Shown here: one piece after another, positions 8,960-15,391 of the stretch
Position numbering within the stretch: position 1 is the stretch's first letter
Layout of the letters: the number at the start of each line of letters is the position of its first letter
NCBI RefSeq assembly: GCF_021732705.1
Contig: NZ_JAKFUM010000016.1
Coordinates: 1 to 52,887 of the forward strand
Direction: 5' to 3'
DNA from: Nevskia sp.
GTDB taxonomy: Bacteria > Pseudomonadota > Gammaproteobacteria > Nevskiales > Nevskiaceae
DNA length: 52,887 nt
Translations under genes and position numbers: made by a program
Notes under the pieces: generated by a model
What the model saw: the letters and a program-made list of their open reading frames with translations, nothing else
What the model was told of the DNA's origin: nothing
Database searches by the model: none

Positions 8960-9430
8960 TCAGTCCTGCAGCCACGGCAGGCCGTGATGCCGCCAGCCGT
9001 TGGCGTGGCCGCGCTGGCCGTGCTCGTCGAGATCACCCTCGAAGCCTTCCTGCACGTAGGCGATCTGGGTGAAGCCGGCCTTCGGCGCCACATCCACCGC
9101 CAGCGCCGAACGCTTGGCGCTGCGGCACAGCAGCAGCGTGGGCCGATGCAGGCCGACCTTCGCTTCCAGCTCACGCGCGAATCGCGGATTGCGGGTCAGC
9201 GCGGTGCCGGTCGCCCACGGCACATGCAGGCTGTCCGGCACGTGGCCGACGAACTTGCGTTCCTCGGCCGTGCGGACATCGACCAGCACCACGGCGCCGG
9301 AACGCACCAGCTGCCAGGCTTCCGCCGGGGCCACGCTGCCGCCGTTCGGAACCACGGGCTCTGGCGATGGACCGGATGGAGACGGGCTTGCGCCGTCCTG
9401 GGGACGAACCGTGTGACTGTCGAACGGCAT
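8960..9430 (-). CDS. Single-domain rhodanese (sulfurtransferase)
   Basis: 156 aa. After a short Pro/Ser-rich N-terminus comes one rhodanese domain (about 31-150): VLVDVRTAEER at 49-58 and the active-site loop CRSAKRS at 102-108, Cys102 carrying the persulfide. It would accept or donate sulfane sulfur, plausibly taking it from the encapsulated desulfurase or detoxifying it. The ATG at 9430 has GGAGG five nt upstream, a strong site that fixes the start; the open frame continues further upstream but without rhodanese similarity. First gene of the encapsulin operon, so the operon promoter should lie in 9431-9575. The region after residue 130 (DLDEHGQRGHANGWRHHG) resembles rhodanese-like proteins that end with a Gly/His-rich segment. 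Confidence 0.9.
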   Translation of the reverse strand: MPFDSHTVRPQDGASPSPSGPSPEPVVPNGGSVAPAEAWQLVRSGAVVLVDVRTAEERKFVGHVPDSLHVPWATGTALTRNPRFARELEAKVGLHRPTLLLCRSAKRSALAVDVAPKAGFTQIAYVQEGFEGDLDEHGQRGHANGWRHHGLPWLQD

Positions 9431-9534
9431 GGGACCTCCGGAATCGGGCGCGCCGACGCGTTCAGTCGAGTCTGGCGCAGGAAGCCGAGACTTTAGGGCG
9501 GTTGCAGCGGTTCGAGAAGGAATAAGAGCTGATA

Positions 9535-9546
9535 CGGGAATTCCCG
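9535..9546. promoter_or_regulatory. Perfect 12-bp palindrome upstream of the encapsulin operon
   Basis: CGGGAATTCCCG is a perfect inverted repeat without spacer in the 145-bp gap between cytochrome b561 and the rhodanese gene, about 105 bp before the rhodanese start codon. A palindrome of this size suits a dimeric helix-turn-helix protein, and the operon encodes an XRE regulator. No clear -35/-10 pair could be assigned around it. Operator function is inference. Confidence 0.35.
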
Positions 9547-9575
9547 GATCGAATAACCCATCGACGTCCGACGCC

Positions 9576-10124
9576 TCAGGCCTCGCGCCCCGGCAGCATC
9601 CGCGCCATCGTGTTGTCGCGCTTGACGTAGTGGTGATACAGACCGGCCAGCGCATGCAGGCCGATCAGGAAATAGCCGATGGTGCCGCCGGTTTCATGCA
9701 GTTCCTCGACGACTTCGGCCAGTTCCTTGTCGGACGCCACCAGTGGCGCGATCGTGAACAGATTGAAGTACGGGATCGGGTCGCCTTCGAAGCTCAGGAT
9801 CAGCAGGCCGCCGATCGGCATGCCGATCATCAGACCGTACAGCGCCACGTGCGCGGCCTTCGACGCCAGATGCTGCCAGCGCGGCAAGGCCGGGGTGATC
9901 GTCGGTGCCGGGCCATTGGCAAAGCGGGCTGCCAGCCGCAGCCAGACCACCGCGAACACGGTGAGCCCGAACGAGAAGTGCAGCGTCTTCACCAGCAGGC
10001 GGGTATCGCTGCCTTTCGGGAACTCGGTGCGGACGAGAATGAAGAAATAGGTCGCGACGATCAGCAGCAGGGTCAGCCAATGCAGGGCGATCAGCGGCGT
10101 GCTGTAGCGGGTTCGGGCAGTCAT
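9576..10124 (-). CDS. Cytochrome b561 family protein
   Basis: 182 aa, four transmembrane helices: about 11-31, 47-66, 88-111 and 145-165. Histidines expected to ligate two b-type haems are His15 (LIALHW), His49 (KTLHFSFG), and those in the last helix (GLHALAGLYHHY, His157 and His164). Proteins of this family carry electrons in the inner membrane, often accepting them from quinol; YodB/YceJ-type proteins reduce superoxide or serve small periplasmic partners. The ATG at 10124 directly precedes the conserved TRYSTPLIALHW, with GGAG upstream; upstream extensions of the frame lack family similarity. Same strand as the encapsulin operon, but 145 bp away, so probably a separate unit. Confidence 0.9.
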   Translation of the reverse strand: MTARTRYSTPLIALHWLTLLLIVATYFFILVRTEFPKGSDTRLLVKTLHFSFGLTVFAVVWLRLAARFANGPAPTITPALPRWQHLASKAAHVALYGLMIGMPIGGLLILSFEGDPIPYFNLFTIAPLVASDKELAEVVEELHETGGTIGYFLIGLHALAGLYHHYVKRDNTMARMLPGREA

Positions 10125-10395
10125 CGGAAAAGCTCCATCCGGTGGATCGGGCAGCGACACATCAATGAGGGAACGGCAGCGTGCCCGTCGTTGCATGGAC
10201 ACGGCGTGAACGCAAGGTGAGCAGTCCGTCAATGAACGCATGCCGCGCAGTGTCGATCCGTCTGCTGACGTACGCGGACCACCGCGGTGCGGACGGCCTG
10301 TGCTGCGATTGACGCGCCGGCGGTGAACGCGGGCCAACCGGACGGGTGAGGCCGGCAACCAGCAAACCGGCCCGGAAAGACCCGATCAGACTCGA

Positions 10396-10893
10396 TCAGG
10401 CGACTGGCGGCTTCGGCGCCCGCGGCCGCGCGGCAATCGCGAAGCCGTGGCCGTGCTCGAGCAGGTACTCCAGCCACTTCGCGAGCATGTGGTTGCGGCC
10501 CCACTGGTCGTCGAGATAGTCGTGGGCCTGGGTGTCGCCGAACATCTGCGCCAGCCATGTCGGCCGCTTGCCGCAGTCCAGCGCTTCGGCCACCTTGGCA
10601 TCGCGATAGACCTTGATCCAGAGATCCGGCTCCAGCCGGCGCTCGCCGTTGGCATCCTTGAACTTGTAGGTCAGGCGCAGTTCGGCGGTGTACGGCGCGC
10701 GTTCGACCACCGTCAGCACCAGCGGCAGGTCGGTCGGCGATTTCGACACGGCCCGCTCGAACGGCAGATTCAGCTCCGGCACCAGCCGTTCCAGCAGCAG
10801 ATAGCTGCGCTCGTACAGATCGACCAGATGGGCGATCCGGCGCGGTTGGCCGCAACAGGGGCAATAGGGTGAATGGGTGGTGTCGGCGTGCAT
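10396..10893 (-). CDS. DUF1249 (YqiB-like) protein
   Basis: 165 aa, cytoplasmic, no signal peptide. It shares with E. coli YqiB the conserved blocks LYERSYLLLERLVPEL (25-40), RAPYTAELRLTYKF, LWIKVYRDAKVAEAL and the C-terminal NHMLAKWLEYLLEHGHG. An extra CPCCG motif at 11-15 near the N-terminus could bind a metal together with later histidines; E. coli YqiB lacks it. The family has no assigned biochemical function. It is divergent from phosphoglucomutase, the two start codons lying 82 bp apart. The 271 bp between this gene and cytochrome b561 (10125-10395) hold no open frame or hairpin I would defend. Confidence 0.85.
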   Translation of the reverse strand: MHADTTHSPYCPCCGQPRRIAHLVDLYERSYLLLERLVPELNLPFERAVSKSPTDLPLVLTVVERAPYTAELRLTYKFKDANGERRLEPDLWIKVYRDAKVAEALDCGKRPTWLAQMFGDTQAHDYLDDQWGRNHMLAKWLEYLLEHGHGFAIAARPRAPKPPVA

Positions 10894-10975
10894 GCGGCGG
10901 ACTATAAGATACCGGCGCAGTGGTCACAAACCCTCATTCCTGCGGGTTTTCCTCCCCTTTTCGACCCCTTTGTCA

Positions 10976-12607
10976 ATGCCCATCCGCGAACTTCCGACGA
11001 AGCCCTACACCGACCAGAAATCCGGCACTGCCGGCTTGCGCAAGAAGGTCGCCGTGTTCCAGCAGCCGCACTATCTCGAGAACTTCCTGCAGTCGATCTT
11101 CGACGTCGAAGCCAGTCTCAAGGGCAAGACGCTGATCATTGGCGGCGACGGTCGGTATCACAATCGCGAGGCGATCTACACGGCGATCGCGATGGCCGCC
11201 GGCAACGGGATCGCCAAGGTCATCGTCGGCCAGGGCGGCATCCTGTCGACACCGGCCGCGTCGAACCTGATCCGCGTGCACAACGCGGCCGGTGGCCTGC
11301 TGTTCACCGCCAGCCACAACCCGGCCGGGCCGGATGGCGACTTCGGCATCAAGTTCAACATCGCCGGCGGCGGTCAGGCGCCGGAAGCGCTGACCGGCAA
11401 GCTCTACGAAGTCAGCCGCCAGATCACGCGTTACCGGATTTTCGAAGGCGCGAACGTCGATCTTGATCGCCGCGGCAGCCAGCAGTTGGGCGACACGCTG
11501 ATCGACGTCGTCGACAGCGTCGACGACTACGCCAGACTGCAGCAGAGCCTGTTCGACTTCGACAGGATCCGGGACTGGTTCAAGCGCGGTGGCCGCATCA
11601 CCTTCGATGCCATGCACGCGGTGACCGGGCCCTACGCGCGGCGCATCCTCGTCGAACAGCTCGGCGCGCCGGAGTCCAGCGTGATCAACGCGATGCCGCT
11701 CGAAGACTTCGGCGGGGGCCATCCGGACCCGAACCTGATCTACGCCAGGCATCTGCACGACCTGGCGCTGAGCCCGGACGCGCCGGATCTGATCGCCGCC
11801 AGCGATGGTGACGGCGACCGCAACATGATCCTCGGCCGCGGCCTGTTCATCTCGCCCGGCGATTCGCTGGCGATGCTCGCGGCCCATCTCGACAAGCTGC
11901 CCGGCTACAAGGGCGGCCTGAAGGGCCTGGCGCGCTCGATGCCGACCTGCCGTGCGGTCGATGTCGTGGCCAAGGCGCTGAAGGTCGAATGCTTCGAGAC
12001 GCCGACCGGCTGGAAGTTCTTCTGCAATCTGCTGGATGCCGGCCGCCTGACGCTGTGCGGCGAAGAAAGCTTCGGCACGTCCAGCAGCCACACGCGCGAG
12101 AAGGACGGCCTCTGGGCCGTGCTCGCCTGGCTCAATGTCGTCGCCACGACCGGCCTGTCGGTGCAGCAGATCGCCAGCCAGCACTGGGCGCGCCACGGCC
12201 GTCACTACTACGTGCGGCACGACTACGACGAACTGCCGGTGGCCAGCGCGAACACGGTGGTCGACACGCTGCGCAAGGCGCTGCCGGCGCTGGTCGGCGT
12301 CACTCACGGCGACTGGACGATCACGCAGGCCGACGAGTTCGGCTACACCGACCCGGTCGACGGCAGTGTCGCCACCGGCCAGGGCCTGCGCATCGTCTTC
12401 GGCGATGCCGCGCGCATCATCCTGCGGCTGTCCGGCACCGGCACCGAAGGCGCGACGATCCGCCTGTATCTCGAACGCTACGAGACGGCCGCCGACAAGC
12501 TCGCCTGGACAACGACCGATGCGCTGGCGCCGATCGCGGCAATCGCCGACAAGCTCGTGCGGATCAACGAACTGACTGGCCGCAAGGGTCCGAGCGTCGT
12601 GACCTGA
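10976..12607 (+). CDS. pgm: Phosphoglucomutase (alpha-D-glucose)
   Basis: 543 aa. Interconverts glucose 1-phosphate and glucose 6-phosphate, linking glycolysis to glycogen, UDP-glucose and cell-envelope sugars. Signatures: TASHNPAGP at 111-119 (phosphoserine Ser113), DGDGDRN at 277-283 (Mg2+), GEESFGTSSSH at 362-372 (sugar loop of true phosphoglucomutases) and LRLSGTGTEG in the last domain. The GEESFG loop and the extra length distinguish it from the phosphomannomutase at 1607, so the window encodes two non-redundant members of the superfamily. The ATG at 10976 begins the conserved PTKPYTDQKSGTAGLR; upstream frame extension overlaps the divergent gene's start and is not used. No clear ribosome binding site is seen. 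Confidence 0.95.
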   Translation: MPIRELPTKPYTDQKSGTAGLRKKVAVFQQPHYLENFLQSIFDVEASLKGKTLIIGGDGRYHNREAIYTAIAMAAGNGIAKVIVGQGGILSTPAASNLIRVHNAAGGLLFTASHNPAGPDGDFGIKFNIAGGGQAPEALTGKLYEVSRQITRYRIFEGANVDLDRRGSQQLGDTLIDVVDSVDDYARLQQSLFDFDRIRDWFKRGGRITFDAMHAVTGPYARRILVEQLGAPESSVINAMPLEDFGGGHPDPNLIYARHLHDLALSPDAPDLIAASDGDGDRNMILGRGLFISPGDSLAMLAAHLDKLPGYKGGLKGLARSMPTCRAVDVVAKALKVECFETPTGWKFFCNLLDAGRLTLCGEESFGTSSSHTREKDGLWAVLAWLNVVATTGLSVQQIASQHWARHGRHYYVRHDYDELPVASANTVVDTLRKALPALVGVTHGDWTITQADEFGYTDPVDGSVATGQGLRIVFGDAARIILRLSGTGTEGATIRLYLERYETAADKLAWTTTDALAPIAAIADKLVRINELTGRKGPSVVT

Positions 12608-12665
12608 AGCCGTTGCTGCCGCCGTGCCGCCGTCACCACCGCCACCCGTGAAAGGACTACAGCCG

Positions 12666-13040
12666 ATGACCCTGACCGATACCGCCCTCGCCTTCATGTC
12701 CCGCTGGCCGGATCCGGCCCGCTTCCTGCCGTCGATCGGCGAGTACTTCGCCGACGACTGCCTGTACGAGAACATCGGCCTGTCGATGACCCGCGGGCCA
12801 ACGGAGGCCATCGCATTCTTCGAAGCGTTCATGAAGCAGGTGCCGCTGGTCGCGATCAAGGTCGATCTGCTGGCCATCGCGGAAGCCGGTGACGCCGTGC
12901 TGACCGAGCGCGTCGATCACTTCGTGGCCGCCGACGGCAGCACGCTGATGTCGATCCCGCTGATGGGGATCATGAAGTTCCGCGACGGCAAGCTGTACGA
13001 GTGGCGCGACTACTTCGACACCAAGCCGTTCCGGCCGTGA
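12666..13040 (+). CDS. SnoaL/limonene-epoxide-hydrolase-like protein
   Basis: 124 aa with the small cone-shaped NTF2-like fold: YFADDCLYENIGLSM (27-41), an ERVDHF strand (about 80) and the terminal MKFRDGKLYEWRDYFD. The Arg/Asp pattern (ERVD, WRDYFD) resembles limonene-1,2-epoxide hydrolases, in which an Asp-Arg-Asp set activates water to open an epoxide. Related SnoaL-like proteins have other roles, so the substrate is unknown. The ATG at 12666 has AAGGA about nine nt upstream. It starts 58 bp after phosphoglucomutase on the same strand and may be co-transcribed, though no functional link is evident. Confidence 0.8.
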   Translation: MTLTDTALAFMSRWPDPARFLPSIGEYFADDCLYENIGLSMTRGPTEAIAFFEAFMKQVPLVAIKVDLLAIAEAGDAVLTERVDHFVAADGSTLMSIPLMGIMKFRDGKLYEWRDYFDTKPFRP

Positions 13041-13082
13041 GGCGACGGCGCACGCTGCGTTGACCGGCGGCGCAGACGCCCG

Positions 13083-14333
13083 TCAGCGCGCTCGGACCGG
13101 CGCCCGCAGCCACACGTTTTCGACGCGCGATGGGCCACGCGAACGGTCGAGCGCGAGCACTAGCGCGGCGCAGCCGAGCGCCGACAGCGCGAAGCCGGCG
13201 CCGAACGCGGTGACATAGCCGAAGGCATCGCCGATCGCCGCCGCGACGAACGCGGCGATGCCCTGCGACACGACCACGGCGCAGGCCAGCAAGGTGTAGT
13301 CGGTGCTGGCGTGCTCGGGGTCGGAGGCATCCATCATCAGCGTGAACAGCGCGACCGTCGCCATGCTGCCGAACAGGTGCTCGGCGATGCAGGTGGTCCA
13401 GACCAGCGCGGCGTTGTCGATCTGTTGCGCTGCGAAGACGTAGAGCAGCAGGCTCAGGCCCTGGGCCACGCCGCACCACAGCACGGCTCTCCGCCGGCCG
13501 AGCGAGAACGCCAGCGCGCCCCCGATTGCCGCGCCGGCGATGCTCATGATCGAGCCGAACGTGCCCTTGATCAGCGCGATCGATTCGGTCGAATAGCCGC
13601 CATCCTTCAGCATCGGCCCGACCAGCGACGAGGTCATGGCATCGCCGAGCTTGTAACCGCAGACCAGCACCAGCAGCACGGCCATGCCCTTCACGCGCAG
13701 ACGCGGCAGCCAGCCCGCCGCGAGCGTCGACACCGGCGGCCGGGGCGGACGCCCCGTGTCCGCAGCGGGCTCGCGATGCAGCAGCACCGGCAGGCAGGTC
13801 AGCGCCAGCAGAAGCGACATGCCGAGACACATCGCGGCCCAGCCATGGCGGGCATAGACCCACAGCAGCAGGCCGCCGCCGAGCACCATGCCGATGCGGT
13901 ACGCGCCGACCTGAATGCCGTTGCCAAGCCCGCGCGCCTGCGTGTCGAGCAGGCGCACGGCGAGGCCATCGGTCGCCACGTCCTGCATCGCCGCCAGCGC
14001 ATTGAACAGGAACACGGCGACGAACACGGCCGTGAAGCCTTGCGCCGGATCGATCAGCGCCAGCAGCGCCGCCCCGATGGCCGCGGTGAACTGCAGCGGC
14101 ACGATCCAGCCGCGCCGCGTGCCGACGTGATCGACCAGCGGCGCCCACAGGAATTTCAGCGCCCATGGCAGAAACAGCAGGCTGGTGGCGCTGATCGCCT
14201 TCAGCGACGCGCCGTTCTCGCGCATCAGCACCGGCAGCGCCTGGGTGAAGAAGCCGTAGGGCAGGCCCTGGGCGATATAGAGACTGGTGAGCAGCAGCAG
14301 CGGGGCCGTGGCGGGCCGGGAAATCGCGTTCAT
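13083..14333 (-). CDS. MFS transporter, AmpG/RhtX-like (PAT family)
   Basis: 416 aa with about twelve hydrophobic segments and no signal peptide. The N-terminus YIAQGLPYGFFTQALPVLMRENG, then LLFLPWALKFLWAPLVDHVGTRRGW, is typical of AmpG-like peptide/acetyl-CoA/drug transporters and the RhtX/FptX siderophore carriers. These import muropeptides or siderophores across the inner membrane. It lies 55 bp downstream of an acid phosphatase and a TonB-dependent receptor on the same strand, so it could be the inner-membrane step for whatever the receptor imports, but muropeptide recycling is an equal alternative. Substrate not assignable from sequence. Confidence 0.85.
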   Translation of the reverse strand: MNAISRPATAPLLLLTSLYIAQGLPYGFFTQALPVLMRENGASLKAISATSLLFLPWALKFLWAPLVDHVGTRRGWIVPLQFTAAIGAALLALIDPAQGFTAVFVAVFLFNALAAMQDVATDGLAVRLLDTQARGLGNGIQVGAYRIGMVLGGGLLLWVYARHGWAAMCLGMSLLLALTCLPVLLHREPAADTGRPPRPPVSTLAAGWLPRLRVKGMAVLLVLVCGYKLGDAMTSSLVGPMLKDGGYSTESIALIKGTFGSIMSIAGAAIGGALAFSLGRRRAVLWCGVAQGLSLLLYVFAAQQIDNAALVWTTCIAEHLFGSMATVALFTLMMDASDPEHASTDYTLLACAVVVSQGIAAFVAAAIGDAFGYVTAFGAGFALSALGCAALVLALDRSRGPSRVENVWLRAPVRAR

Positions 14334-14388
14334 GCCGTCAGCCTACCCGGACGACGGTCAGCTTGTCCGGCATCGGTGGCGGCTGCGC

Positions 14389-15366
14389 TCAGGGCTTCAG
14401 CGTGGTGGCAAACGGCACTCGGTTTTCGGCGTCGACCAGTTCCACCGTCAGCGCGTTCGGCGTCAGCGCCAGCGCCATGAAGCCGGCACTGGCCACGGCA
14501 AACAGTCGACCATCCTTCGGATCCGGCACGCCGAGCGCGCGGGTTTCCGAGCCGGCACCGGACACCAGATAGGTCACCGTGCCACCCGGGCGGCGGATCA
14601 CCTGCAGATCGTGCTCATGGCCGGCGACGTATGCCTGCACCTTGTACTTTTCGAACAGCGGGACCAGCGCGGTTTCCAGTTCCTTCTGGATGCCGCCACC
14701 CGCCGCCTTCTTGCGCTTGCCCACGGTATAGATCGGATGATGGCCGACCACGATCTTCCAGCGCGCGGGCGACTGGGCCAGCTCGGTCTCGAGCCAGCGC
14801 AACTGGGCAGCCGGGTCCTGGTCGGCCACCGCGTACTTGTCCGGCTGCTGCCGGTAGTCGTCGATCATCGGCGAGGTGTCGATGAAGAAGAACTGCGCCT
14901 GCACGCTGCCGTCGTCTCCGACCTTCCAGCGCTTGCTGTAGTAGCGCGCCGGCAACTGCCAGCGGCGACTGACCTTGGTGTAGTCGACTTCCGCCTGCGG
15001 GTTGCCGCGGTAGTCGTGATTGCCGAGCACCACGTTCCAATCGACGTGCAGCGCGTGGTCGCTGTAGACGTCCTCGAACGAGGCATGCCAGTGCGGATCG
15101 CTGACGCTGGCAACGCCGGACGGATAGAAATTGTCGCCGGTGGAGACGATGAACTCCGGCTCCAGCTTGCGCGCCGCCGCCGCCAGTCGCCCGGCGGTCT
15201 CGCTTTGCCCTTCCTGCCCGTGGCGACCCCAGTCGCCGATCACGAGCACGTGCAGCGCGTCCTTGACCGGCGTCACCGGTGAGGTCGGCGGGGTGACGGG
15301 ACCGGCAGTCGCGAGGCCGGCGACGCTCAGGACAAGGATTGCGGCAATCGTGTGGATCGGTGTCAT
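14389..15366 (-). CDS. Secreted purple-acid-phosphatase-like metallophosphoesterase
   Basis: 325 aa. A signal peptide (about 1-21, hydrophobic IAAILVLSVAGLA, cut near ATAG) sends it to the periplasm or beyond. The mature protein has the complete metallophosphoesterase set: GDWG 44-47, GDNFY 77-81, GNHDY 115-119, GHHPIY 208-213 and GHEHD 249-253. The tyrosines in GDNFY and GNHDY and the GDWG form fit the tartrate-resistant acid phosphatase branch, with a di-iron centre that hydrolyses phosphomonoesters at low pH. It begins 25 bp after the TonB receptor gene and two genes from phoD, so a role in releasing phosphate from organic phosphorus is likely. Confidence 0.9.
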   Translation of the reverse strand: MTPIHTIAAILVLSVAGLATAGPVTPPTSPVTPVKDALHVLVIGDWGRHGQEGQSETAGRLAAAARKLEPEFIVSTGDNFYPSGVASVSDPHWHASFEDVYSDHALHVDWNVVLGNHDYRGNPQAEVDYTKVSRRWQLPARYYSKRWKVGDDGSVQAQFFFIDTSPMIDDYRQQPDKYAVADQDPAAQLRWLETELAQSPARWKIVVGHHPIYTVGKRKKAAGGGIQKELETALVPLFEKYKVQAYVAGHEHDLQVIRRPGGTVTYLVSGAGSETRALGVPDPKDGRLFAVASAGFMALALTPNALTVELVDAENRVPFATTLKP

Positions 15367-15391
15367 CGGGCGATGAGGGTGTGAGCGGCGA

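Noticed and set aside
9431-9655. Longer N-terminus for the rhodanese (231 codons)
   Set aside because: The ATG at 9430 has a near-perfect GGAGG, and the extension lacks family similarity and covers the likely promoter region.
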